Shown here piece by piece: positions 35,301 to 46,614 of a stretch of DNA of 64,000 bases. The position numbers were made by a program, and so were the translations under genes. Positions within the stretch are counted from its first letter, which is position 1. Every line of letters starts with the position of its first letter. Below the pieces are notes generated by a model, which was not told the origin of the DNA, did not search any database, and worked only from the letters and a program-made list of their open reading frames with translations. This DNA comes from Knoxdaviesia capensis (lineage: Eukaryota > Ascomycota > Sordariomycetes > Microascales > Gondwanamycetaceae): NCBI GenBank assembly GCA_001510575.1, contig LNGK01000006.1:1917565-1981564 (forward strand). Direction: 5' to 3'.

Positions 35301-38300
35301 TGTGCGGTTTCCGCCGGCGTCTGGAGATGCCTATGACCGAAGACTTGCATGAACACTTGGCGGCCCTCTGCATACTCCACAGAAGCATCGGCCGCGGCCC
35401 CATCTCATCCCGTTCTCGGCCATCTATCTAGAAACAGCCAGTCTGGGCTGAACCCCGCCATGGATAGATCAAACGCTCGCGCCTCTTCGGGCCCAGACTG
35501 CGACTAGAAGGGAACGACTCCCCTTCCCCCCTGGGTCCGAGTTAGATTAGATTACACTGTTCCAGCCGCACACAAATGTGTCTGCCTGCCCTCCGTGGCT
35601 CCTGCTACTGGGACCTGCCACGGTGAAGGAGTCAGCCTGGCCGTCCGGGTATGTTCGGGGTCACCGCAACGTTGTTACACCCGCACTCCCACTGGCTCTC
35701 AAGACTCCCTAGATATCATTGGGTGGCTTTCGTCACTCACTGACTCACTTCTATGCCGGCCTCGCCAGCCTAACTGGCAGTATCCAGCAGCGCTCAACTC
35801 CACTCGGCGGCGAGGAGATACCCACTGCTCATGAGTCCTTTCTCAGTACCCACCAAAGACTGCAGACTACATACACGAAACTTTCATCCTCAGGGCTGGA
35901 GTAGCATGTCTCCCTGCTTCTCTATTTCTATCCTCCAGGGAGAGACATGTGTGCCTGGGCTCCGCCGCTTCTATCACGCAAAGCGGGTATTATGATAGAA
36001 TCTGTGTTATTGACCGGGTATGTTCGGGGGCAAAAAGACCTGCAACCTTAGCACTTCGGGGCTTTCAGACACGGCTGCTGTAACTCTTGTTCGGCAAGTC
36101 GAGACCTTGCTTGGGCGGCCGCCCTCACCGACTCGCTCTTGCAACGATGTGATCATGGGGTATCTCGGGGGCGGTCCTGCGATGGGACAACAGTGTCCAA
36201 CTTCCTTCGCTTTCCGCCCACCGCAACTATCTGAAGATATCACACATCCGCAACGCGATCGCAGGTTCAGGCGCTTGAGCCTTGTTGCTTGGCGGCCTTT
36301 GCTATACCAAGAGAGCCTGTCATCTGCTCCGATCTATCGATACGGCTCATTGCGATTAGTCTCACAGCAACCTTTCACGACACCAGGCTAATCCGAGGTT
36401 CCATTGGGTTTGTGCCTCCAGAAGAGTTCAATTGTACGTCCCCGCTGCACTCCACTCTTCACCGGCGTCTCTGATCATATGTCAGCCTCATACTAACCCA
36501 CTATCCATCTCCAACAGACCTATACCCGAGGACCTCAAGACTGGGTGTGTGCATATGGAACACATCTATTTCCACGCACTTTAGACCTTGCCAGTGTAGA
36601 AAGTTCGCCGCTACAAGAACAACCTGCACGCATCAGGGCCTTCACTATCATGGCCCTGTGGGTGTGCTGGATATTTAGCCCTACTATTGCTTCGTTCTGG
36701 GACAGTCCTATAGAGAGACTTTGACCGACATCAAGGACTTGCACCCTGTGCACATTAGATGCATGGAGGTCTGACGGGCGAGGTAATGAAATATGGGCTT
36801 GCCTTGTCTTCGGCCTACTAGATAGAGTTCGGTTCCTTGCATTGTCGAGTTTGTGGTGGACTTGGATCCTAGATATACATATCTGCAGTAAACCAGGAAA
36901 GACAGCTCTATTGGGACCGCAACCCGTATATATCGGTGGTTGCCTTGTTTTGTCTGCCATTCTAATAGAATATAATACTTCATGTTTTCTTCATAGGACC
37001 AAACTCCTGTCTTCTTAACTATATCTCTGTCTTTCTAGTTATAGCAAGCACTCGGCCTTTTATGATTCAACTAAATAGAGATTTTATTATGACTTTTAAG
37101 TATCTGATCCCATATTATCACTCTTGTTGGTGATAAAGTCCCTCTTCTATCCTGTTGCATGGTGAGCCTGGCCCATATTCAAAGGTCAAATTAGGTCTAA
37201 ATTATACTATTATGCATATTGGTTCTTTCCCTTTTAGCAGATAGGTTAACTAGATATGAAGGAGGAGAGGAAAGGAGCGAGGCCAATACTCTCTTTCTTG
37301 CCGGTGATATATTAGTGATGATTCTGAGAAACAGGGTTATCAAGCATAAAGAGCTTCGGTCTATCCTCTCCGGCTGCTAGAGCACTCTAGTCTTTATTGG
37401 TGGATGGACTTAATGGTCTAGTTCAAAATCTATATACCATTCTATTATTCCAAACTAAAAAGCGCAGGCTACATACAACATTTCAATTGCTGATCTCAGA
37501 GTCATATGGGAACCCATGCCGATATCACAAGCCCTAACCCTAATTCTTCCAGCCGCCACAAACGCCACACCCCACCAAGGAAAAAAAACCAAAGCAGGGC
37601 TCGCGCCACAAATCTCCAGAGATACAAAAGCTCCCCACAACATTTTTTTCTCATCTGTGTTTTTTCCTTCTTCCTTTCTTTTTCTTCCCCACGCGAAGGC
37701 TTCTCGCCCTCTCCAACGCTGCGTTTCCATGCCTCAAACGGAGAGACTTCGGTCTCTCACCTCTTTTACGGCATCATAGCTCTGCTCGCAGAGCTTTGAT
37801 TTGCGTTTACTCTCGCATGTGGGAAATTCGGAGAAACTGCTTCACAAAACCTATGCCCTTCTCTGGATCGGGCGGCGTGGGGGTTTTTGTTTCCCGGGCC
37901 GGGCCCCGGAAGGGGAACGGCTTGGGGAGAGGAACCTCCGGTTGCTGGAAACCCAGAGAAACACTTACGGTCTGCCAGTGACGGCCTGGCGTTACATGTT
38001 AGCGCCTGCAAGAGACATCAGAAATCTTCAGGGGGGAGTGGGCGGCGGGCTGGGCGGCTCGGCGTGGCCGTATGGCCGCGCTGGGCTGCCTGGACTGCCG
38101 CGTTGCTCCTGTTTTCATCCCTATGGGAAGTCCTTGCGAAGCTTGTTGTGAAAAACTTGAGTTCGATACGCGGCGTTTGGCCTGCTCGGGGTCCTCGCGG
38201 AACCTGGGCGGGCTGAATATCTCGATTCCGATTAATCTGGAGAGGGCGAGGCCTTCGCGACCCCTTTTTTTCTCTGGTAAGTTTGTGGGATGGAGTCTTT

Positions 38301-38540
38301 GCCGATGGATTTAGGATGCTACTAACGAATGATTCTGCTTTCTTGCTTGGTCCTCCGGGGGAGGGCTGCATCTGCTGCTCTCTGCCCCCTTTTTCCGCAC
38401 GCCAGTATCACCAACCACGGTCGACCGACGCAACCGCTCTGGCTTTACGACTCGCAGTCTACCACCGGGTAGACAGGGCCATACCACTTCATCATAACGG
38501 TCGCCATCTCTTGATGCCACCGTGCTGGGCTCCTTCTCAA
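35301..38540. other. Repeat-zone remainder, no gene seen
   Basis: 35300-36540 continues the style of the preceding repeats (moderate GC, short inverted repeats) without clear units. 36960-37480 is AT-rich. 37490-38540 is mixed sequence and contains CCCTAACCCTAA at 37532-37543. No open frame has recognisable similarity. Confidence 0.55.
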
Positions 38541-38545
38541 GTGAA

Positions 38546-38622
38546 ATCCAGATGGCGGTGTCTGCTGCCACGGAGGTCGTGCCACTTGTGCAGGACCGTG
38601 GGTTCGAATCCCACTCTGGCTC
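38546..38622 (+). other. tRNA-like element (perfect B box, degenerate 5' half)
   Basis: GGTTCGAATCC (38601-38611) matches the RNA polymerase III B box exactly, and the T-arm stem GTGGG/CCCAC around loop TTCGAAT is perfect. The flanking ATCCAGA (38546-38552) and TCTGGCT (38615-38621) pair at six of seven positions, as an acceptor stem would. However, the D-arm/A-box region is weak and no normal anticodon arm can be folded. A degenerate tRNA gene or a tRNA-derived element is likelier than a working tRNA. Confidence 0.4.
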
Positions 38623-39521
38623 CACGAGAAGAAGCTTGCTTACCTGTATTATGCTGGAGGGAGACGCTGGGGTTATTGTGATGCTGAGTTTCTGGGTGTT
38701 TTGGACTGTCTATGTTGCTGCACTTGATGATATGTCTGAGTGCTTAGTTGAGCATCTGCTGCCTGTTGATATCATTTACCTTCTCTGAATCCTGTAATAT
38801 CCATGGGCCTGTCATTCACATGCTGCTCATATGCTCTAACATCTTGAACATCTTAGGGTGACTCACCTCTTATGCTGTGGTTCCTCTCAAATTTATGAAT
38901 CTCTGAAGCTTTGGTATCTTACAACCCCAGACGGTCACTTCATCATTCCAAGTTAGAAACCGGAGAGCACATATGGTATATCATCTCAAGTTGTGTCATT
39001 GGTGGCCGGATTCAATAGTGAACCATTTATCTTCCATCTGTGATCAACTGATTCTCCTAGACTACCCCTGAAAACTATCAAAGCACACCATCCTAGGTAG
39101 ACTTGAAGAGAAATAGAAAAGGCTATGATATCTACATACTACTACTATCACTATCATGATGTTTATCACAAATGATAAATGCAATATAAAGATAGATAAA
39201 CAGATGGCCTGATGGTATTGCTATACCATTTGGTTCCATGTAGTAAATAATCCATAGGATCAAAATAAGACTTGCCCTATGTGAGATATTCGATTATTGA
39301 GTCACTGCTACTGCCACTCGTTATTTATATTCTCATGATTAATTCACAAGTGAACGCACAAATATTCTGGAAGTATAAAAGGAAATATCTCCTCTCCTAC
39401 GAGCTCCTGAAACTTCTCTTCCTCTTCTTATACTTTTTCTTTCTTTAACCTCTTTCTCATTACCGTTTCCCTAAAACAAACCATGAATATTCTTTCACTG
39501 ATACTGTTCTAGGGTTTGATA
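38623..39521. promoter_or_regulatory. AT-rich region and promoter of the secreted-protein gene
   Basis: AT-rich from about 38770 with no coding sequence. A TATAAAAG box lies at 39374-39381, about 145 bases before the next start codon, followed by a pyrimidine-rich stretch containing TACTTTTTCTTTCTT, a 15-mer also present near 33000 in the LTR-like segment. Confidence 0.5.
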
Positions 39522-42500
39522 ATGATTTCACCCCTTCGCTATGGGTGCCGGCTTTGGCTGGTCCTCGTAGCTGTCCTTGCATTAGCTGGAAGCCTGGCTT
39601 CTGCTGCTCCAAAGAGTAAGTCTCTAGTCCCTGGTGGCCTTCCGTAGATGAGCACCGAGCAGAGACAACTAACCTACATGATATGAACAGCACGAATGAC
39701 GCGAACCTTTTTGCGTCTCCCATCAACCTCGACATATGATGATGATGTCTCGGTAAGTCGGCCTCAGATCACGAGAGAACGGAATAGATAGCAGACAGCT
39801 GATACCTCGTCACTTCACAGACTGCAACTCGCAATCTTAACACCATCCCGGTTATCCTGGGGGGGAAAAAGCCCCGGATCAACACTATCTGGAAGATTGT
39901 TACAATCTCTAACGTTCTCAATGTGAACGACGAAGAGTTCGGTCACGCTGTGGCTGAGCTTCTTGCTGCGCGGGACCTTGCGCTCCAGACATCCCTTATC
40001 ATCAAGACGATCATCCAGACCGTGACTGCCACTGGCAGCGGCGAGGCTCCCGAGCTCACCACTGTAACGCACATGCAGACCGTGACTTACACTCACGTGG
40101 TGCCCAAGGTGACCACAACCAGCGAGGCCGATGACAATGGGCCCCCGGAGCCGGCCACGTCGGTGGTGATCAGCTCGTCGGCCAGCCTTCCTGAGTCGAC
40201 CCAGCCGGGTGGAGTTACACCTACCACGCTGTCTGGCGGCGAGACCACTGCTGCCCCGAGCCCGACCACCCGGCCGGCCCAGCCGACGCAGACTGTCCCC
40301 GACAAGCAGACTACAACCTCCGAGGAGATGGAAACCAGCGTTGAGCCAATTGTGGCCACTGCCACCGACGAACACGGTAAACTGCGCACCACGGTGGTGA
40401 CCTGGTCTGGCACCAAGATCCATACCAACAAAGACTCACCCGGCCATCACGATGATGATGACGATGATGACGATGTGGCCATTGTGTGGATCTGCATTGT
40501 TGGCCCTTGCAACCCCAACTGTTTGATTCCGATTCTGTGCCCGTCGACGGATACCTTCAAGGGAATCTTTCCGTTCCCCATCCCGGTAAGTACTTGGCAA
40601 GATCGCTGACACTCAAGGGTCTGATATATATGTATATGCAACTAACACATGTGTGTTTGGATAGGTTCCCCCGCCGCTGCCCCCGCTGCCTGTCCCGCCC
40701 AAGATTCCGGTCCCTGACCCCCCGAAGCCGCCGGCGCCCAAGCCCGACCCCAAGCCCGACCCCAAGCCTGATCCCAAGCCCGACCCGGATCCTAAGCCTG
40801 TTCCGGACCCTCAGCCCAATCCGGACCCAAAGCCCGACCCTGACCCGCAGCCGGTACCCGATCCCAAGCCTGAGCCATCTCCGCCTCCGCCTCCGCCTCC
40901 GGGTACTGATGACCCTAAGCCCGTGCCCGATCCTGAGCCTGAGCCCGACCCGAAGCCGGAGCCTGAACCGAAGCCAGAGCCTGAGCCGAAGCCAGAGCCC
41001 AATCCCGAGCCCGTTCCTGACCCCAAGCCGGACCCCGACCCAAAACCTAAGCCGCCGCCGCCTGTCGACCCCAAGCCGGAGCCGACTTTGGATCCGACCA
41101 TCACGTCGATGACTACGTCAACCACATCGTCGACCAGCTGTGAGACCACGGTCACGCTGACTCCCTACTGCGAGCGCGAGTGCACCGTCATTGTGGTTCC
41201 CCTTCTGACGACTCGGGCAAATGGCGAATCGGAGACTTCGACCACTACGTGCAGACGCACCATTGACTGCCAGACTGAAACTGTCTGCAGCACCGAGCTC
41301 CCGGAGACAACCACTACTGCCTACACGACCACTACCGAGAGCATCGATGCCGTGTGCTTCCGCACTGCGCGCCCGGACATCATCGAGGCCAGACCGTACC
41401 CGAACTTCCACAGCAGAAGTGGCGTTGTTGTTACTCCTTCGTCGTCCACCAAGACATCCCGGTCGACAGTCACCTCGATCCCCCGTCTGACTTCGTTGTC
41501 GAGCAGCAGCGGGACGGCCACCGGGACGAGTCTCACGGATACGGAAATCACGGGAACTCCTACCCCGTCTCCCGCAATGGTTATTGGTCGCAACAACGGC
41601 GGTTCTCAGCCCTCGGCAACGGTCGAAGCAGTGGTCAGATCGACGACGTACGTGTCAAAGACAGTCGTTTACGGCCTGGATCTTCAAGCCCGGGTTCCTG
41701 ACGATCCTACATCCGAGCCGACTCCTAACCCTACCCCTGAGCAGACGACCCAGGCTTCAACCGCAACCCAGGAGACAACAATGGTTTCGACGGGATCTAC
41801 TACATCGAAGCCGGCAGCCTCAATTCCGAACCCGCCGACCTCCGCGACCTCAGGTGCACCCGAGACAAGCCAGTCAGGAGATCCCGACGAGACCTCGGGC
41901 GAGGAGCCCGAGGGCGGTGGCCCCGCGTTCCAGGACTACACGTTTAACCAGATGTTCCCGCCCAACGGCATGACCCACCCAGACACCTGGCCGGATGGAC
42001 CGGAGGCCTGGTGGAAGGGAATGCATTTCTTTGCCACGAATTGGGGAGTGGGCACAAAGTACTATGTCGACGTCATCTACTCCCCGGACAGCATGGGAGC
42101 CTCGCACGGACTCACCTTCCCGCTGAAGGACACCGGCGACGGCTGGGGCATGACAAACATGTACGGCTGCACGGCGGTGTTCGTGATCACCGACGCGGCC
42201 ATCAACATGGCGCACTACTGGCAGGTCCCGACGTTCAGCCTGCCCAGGCGCATGGTTCCGCGGCCCGGCGAGATGGAGGCGATCTGGCAGTATCGGGTCA
42301 CCGATTTCCTGAACCACGGAAACAGATTCAACGACGGCTCCAGAGCGTCGCCGTCCTTCCGGAAGCAGTGCAACGGCCTGGGCGTGTTTTCCTCCCGGGT
42401 CCGCCAGTGGGCCAGAGTGATCGTGCTCACGCCCGATCTGTTGCCCAGCCACCTGGCCAGAGGCAATGTGCTGTACCCGCTGGAGGTCGAGCGCCTGCGC

Positions 42501-43648
42501 TCGACCTACAGTCACCTGCTGCGGCTGTCGCAAGACGATATTGAGACTATCGCGTACGGCCGCGCGGCGTTCCCCGTGAATATGCCCAACGAGCAAATCA
42601 GTGAATACTTCCGTGAAAACCCCGGCATGGCGCTGCCGCTGGTGCAATACACGGGCAACCAGGATGAGGGGCTCCCGGAGGGGGCCGTGCCGCACCGTCA
42701 CATTCGGATCTGGTTCGACCGCAAGATCATCTTCGAGAAGATGTGGTGCGGCCCGGGCTCCGAGCCCATCCCCGGGAACGAGCCGTTCTGCCGGCCGATC
42801 CCCGAAGCAACCTCGACCACCACCACCACCACGGCGACGGCCACTGCCACCACGTGCAGCATGGCGGTCATGCAGACGGTGCTGCCGCTGCGGCCGCCCA
42901 ACATCGAGGGGACGGTCGAGGTGTTCGACGACACCGGTGCGTCGACCGAGTACATGGAATTCAAGGGCGTGCGCTTTGGCGGCGGTGTCGGATCCCGCGC
43001 CGACACGAACTACCTCGGCTCCGACGTGCGCGTGCTCTTCGATGGCAGCTGGGACAAGTACCTCACCGACGCCGGCTTCAGCTGCGCGTGCGACGGCGGC
43101 GCCTGCGATATGTACTCGCCCAAGTGCTGCACCACGCCCGATTCGTGCCCGAGCTGCAAGGGCTGTGGTGACGGCGGGTCTTCGTGCCCGGCCGACGCGC
43201 CCAAGTGCTGCAGCCAGCCGGGCGGCTGTGCCATGATGCAACGGCCGACCGACCCCGCTGACTACGCTTACCTCAAGTGGCCGGTTCGAATTATGCTGAG
43301 CGGCGAGAACGAGCCCGCCGAGTCCGGAAACGACGATCCCGGTGTTGAGGTGGAGCCGACCGTCCGGTTTATTGGCAAGTCGCCCGCGGACGACGCGCAC
43401 TGCCGGACCTCAAAGTGGCAGTTTCTTGACGAGAAGATGGAGGGACTGAGTGTGGCGGTAAGTTCCCCCCCTCATGTGCGAACTGATACTCCCCCTATTA
43501 TATATCAAGTGACCTTTACTAACATACGGCCTGTCTTTTCTCGGATATGCAGCATCGCAAGATCAGCTGTGACTGGACCTGCGGCTACAACCTCGACGAC
43601 GAGGATGAAGATCAGGCAGAGGAGCCGGAAGAGCCCTTTGTGCTGTAA
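39522..43648 (+). CDS. Large secreted modular protein with Asp-Pro-Lys-Pro repeat
   Basis: No function can be named. Exons 39522-39615, 39691-39752, 39821-40585, 40665-43457 and 43553-43648 give 1269 residues with consistent phases. The N-terminus is a clear signal peptide (LWLVLVAVLALAGSLASA, then AP). Modules in order: a Thr/Pro/Glu-rich region (~90-250) with an eight-Asp run; a Pro/Asp/Lys/Glu repeat (~331-445) with PKPDPKPDP units; a Ser/Thr-rich Cys-containing spacer; a globular domain (~745-985) with YGCTAVFVITDAAINMAHYW and a later RVIVLTPDLLP, resembling a domain that recurs in fungal secreted proteins; a second domain; and a Cys-rich segment (~1113-1166, CCTTPDSCPSCKGCG). There is no GPI-type C-terminus. 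It likely acts at or outside the cell wall. It sits beside repeat-rich DNA and broken genes. Confidence 0.8.
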
Positions 43649-44067
43649 TGGGTGCATAGGTTGTCCTTGGTTTGTGGTTTCTGGAGGAGTGAAAGAGTGA
43701 AAAGGGGGAGCACGAAGATGCCCCATCTAGGAGTTTGGCTTCTGTTGCTGTAGAATGGGAGGCGAGGATTGCTGATGGAGGAGAGGAGATAGTTTAGCAT
43801 GAGCACTTTCACGTTCCACCACCCCCTTTTTAATTAAACCGCATTTTTTTATGCCCTTCGAAGTCAGATAGCTAGCTTAACGTAGGTCTGGGTATCCTCC
43901 TGCATGGTGTGTTTCTTCTCGGAGATATAGAGGGATACTGGTTTGGTGGTAGTATCGTGTATTCTTCTTCTGGACGTATGGGCTTACTAGTCATATAGGT
44001 TTGACTCGGGGGGAGATCTTCTTCCGCCGACTCATAAGTCCGCCTTTTGCAGCTTGGTAAAGTGGTC

Positions 44068-44890
44068 TCAGAGCATATCAGCCACGCTGGGAATATCTGG
44101 GAACGTCAGTTTCTTCCCTATCGAAACCGACCCGTCCTGGCCGATCTCCAGGGCCGTGATCCCGCCGACTTATCCAGCAAAACAAACCGGCTATTACCAG
44201 CACTCTGAATCTGCTTCAGCCGTTTACGCGCAACCCCGATTCGGGAGTCCCGCAAATGGAAGTCGTCGTAGATGTGGGCCGGGGGGATCCTCTTGTTCTC
44301 ATACTGGGTCTTGCTGTGCAGCCGGTCGCACGTCAGCGAGAGCGAGCACACGCCGGCGGCCAGCGCAGAAGCCGCCGAGCTTCCGCTGATTATCTCATCG
44401 GGACTTGACGCACTCCACTGCGCCGGCTGGAACTTGGCCGCCGAGCAACATGTCGGGGAACTCGCTGTCGTCCAGGTCGCGGAGCAGCTTGCCGTATGTG
44501 TCACACGCAGCGAGTACTGTCAGCGAGTTCCGCTGCTTGTCCTTGTATCCGGCCGGGATGGGCTTGTTGACCCGGAACCCCCGCGTCGAGGCTACTGCAG
44601 GTCAGGATGATGCCTTTGGCCCCGGTCTTGTCTACGGCCATTTACGGGGGTTTGCTTTCGCCACGGATCGCAAAGCTCATAGATATAATGTCTGTCGACT
44701 TCTTGTTGAATGGCTCAGTCAATAGCTTGGATAGTTATGATTGTTAGTACAGAGCAGCCACACAAGAGGGTGGGCAGAAGAGACAAACCACAGAGAAGAA
44801 CAAGATTGTTCTGATACTCACCCTTGCCACATTCTCAGCTTTGACGGCTGCTGTGAGTGCCACCAGCTCTGCGAACACCACGCCTAATCA
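44068..44890 (-). pseudogene. Broken subtilisin-like (peptidase S8) gene relic
   Basis: Minus-strand pieces in different frames match the C-terminal half of the subtilisin domains found in fungal NLR-like and ankyrin proteins: DIISMSFAIRGES, GAKGIILTCSS, LTVLAACDTYGKLLRDLDDS, and ISGSSAASALAAG, which carries the catalytic Ser in the GSSxAxxxAAG context, then SLTCDRL and SRFVLLDKSAG. Frame must change near 44400 and again near 44180, and a stop interrupts the frame near 44670, so the gene cannot be read as it stands. The catalytic Asp and His parts are not visible. The family assignment is fairly sure; extents are approximate. Confidence 0.7.
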
Positions 44891-45059
44891 TCCACTAGAA
44901 TCGACACCAAGAGGGGCTCGGCCGTATGCTTCGGAAGAATGGGCCAAACCACTCTGGACCGCTGCTCTGTAACGCCTGCAAGCGAGGCTTTCGGTTCATC
45001 TCATGCATCAGTGGCTAGATATAAGTGTACATTGTCTCGTCTATATATATATATTACTG

Positions 45060-45680
45060 ACCAGAATACAGCGCCTTGAAGCAACTCCAGCACTGCCGGA
45101 AAGCAAGGAACGGTACACTGACGTGGTGTCTGTGCTCTCGAGGATTGCGGCATTCATCAAGATGACCCAACTCGTCCTCCAGCCCGACAAGATGGCACCA
45201 AGACAATCCCATGATCAGCGCATCGAATCAGTCAGTTTTTTATCGCTGGGGATATCAATGAAGACAGGAGATACGTTTACGGCATGGATACTACCGAAAG
45301 GCCCTCTAGTGTCTTGCAGTATCACAATATGGAGTTAACCAGTGTGGACTTTCTACAAGACGGATCATGCATCGCCTTGTCTAGCAATGACAGGACAATT
45401 TCATTGTGAAAACAAAAGGGTCCGGGAACCTGGGAAACGAGCACCGCAGACGCCATGGTAGTCAACATGGTCATGATGCCGGACGGGTTTCTGAGAGGGC
45501 ACCAGGGCAGTGTTTGCAGAGTCTCTTTCGTGAGTCCGGCTAGAGGTCAATCAACCCCCGACTCAACCACAACCATCCGGCGCTCACCGTCTGACACCGT
45601 TGCATCATCTTCGGCGGATAGTACCAGAGTCCGGCTCTGGGATGTCAGCGTAGATGATGATGATCACAAAGCGTCTTGAC
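45060..45680 (+). pseudogene. WD40-repeat gene fragment
   Basis: Two beta-propeller blades can be read in different frames. One is SVDFLQDGSCIALSSNDRTI, followed at once by a stop where the Trp-Asp pair would be expected. The other begins FLRGHQGSVCRVSF and ends VASSSADSTRVRLWDVS, with an unrelated stretch between. No start codon or intact frame exists. It lies on the strand opposite the S8 relic. Both domain types occur in fungal NACHT/NLR-like receptors, so they may be debris of one or two such genes. Confidence 0.55.
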
Positions 45681-45991
45681 AAGGGGTACCGCAGGATATG
45701 GTTTGACTTACAGCGGTATCCGGGTGTGATTGTCACTGAACAGGGGCCAACATATCTCAGACTGGATAGACCAGTTTTGTTGAAAATGTGATACAAGGTG
45801 ACATTCACGGCAATGCCAGGAGCAATTATGAGCACGACACGACTAGCAGCACCAAACGCGATCTCGTAGCGGGCTCGGAGGAGCAGTGGGATCTACCGGT
45901 AATAGGCTTGAGCGACGACGAACAGTACTCTCTCTCTCAGGCTTTCTTCTTCGGTGATTTTCATGTATAGCACGTACACATAAGCACAAGC

Positions 45992-46614
45992 CTATAGGCT
46001 GGCTTCCACCGCTCTCTTCAAATCACGATTAAACTTCTCCATCGAAGCCAACGCCGCTGCTCCCGGCCCGCGGGACCTGTCCATCACAAACGCCAGCATC
46101 CCCCAGTACTCATCACGATTGACAAACAGGGTGGCCCCGGGGGTGACCGTGCTCTCCCGGAAGAAGAACTGGTGGTGCCCAACCATCAGCCCGTAGAGAT
46201 TGACCCTCCATGAGAACACAGCGGGAGTATTCTCCTAGTCCATGTCAGCACACTGAAACCCGCCTGCCTCTCCTGGAAATCCAAACAGGGAGAGGGGGAG
46301 GGTACCTTTACCAGTGGGTACGACGTGAGAGACCCCGAGACATACTTCAAGATATCGCCCGGCTCAGCAGTTTCCCCGCTCACGGCGGGGTCGAGGGGCA
46401 GCACGCTGAACGAGCCCTCGCCATTGTGCCACTCTGCATGGGCGTCGAAGTTGAGAAACTGAACCATGGGAAGTGTATCGTCAGCCAAAGCTTGCCACAC
46501 ACCAGACAATCGGGATCAAGAAACAGGGATGCCAATGCTTACTATCTCGCGGACACGCTCTGGAGACCCGTTGATCTCAATCTCGGCCTCGAGGCTTGAC
46601 GATAGAATGCCCAT
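45992..46614 (-). CDS. SRPBCC-fold (START/polyketide cyclase-like) small protein
   Basis: Three exons on the minus strand, 46543-46614, 46306-46458 and 45992-46234, all joined in phase 0, encode 155 residues. The start MGILSSSLEAEIEINGSPE gives the first strand and helix of the SRPBCC hydrophobic-ligand fold; the middle (EWHNGEGSFSVLPLD) and the strand FSWRVNLYGLMVGHHQFFF followed by GATLFVNRDEYWG are typical of its antiparallel sheet, and the C-terminus is the long closing helix (AALASMEKFNRDLKRAVEA). Such proteins bind small lipophilic molecules; no substrate can be named. There is no signal peptide. It stands alone between relics and a long intergenic gap. Confidence 0.8.

Noticed and set aside
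33280..35500. CRISPR-like array or hammerhead-ribozyme repeats
   Set aside because: Repeats are too diverged and too long for CRISPR, the host is a fungus, and the hammerhead core CTGATGA with its GAAA partner was not found.
32640..37480. Retrotransposon coding region
   Set aside because: No reverse transcriptase, integrase, protease or gag motif could be read in any frame, even allowing breaks.
41874..43400. 508-codon minus-strand open frame opposite the secreted protein
   Set aside because: Antisense shadow; the plus strand has signal peptide, phased introns and Cys pattern.
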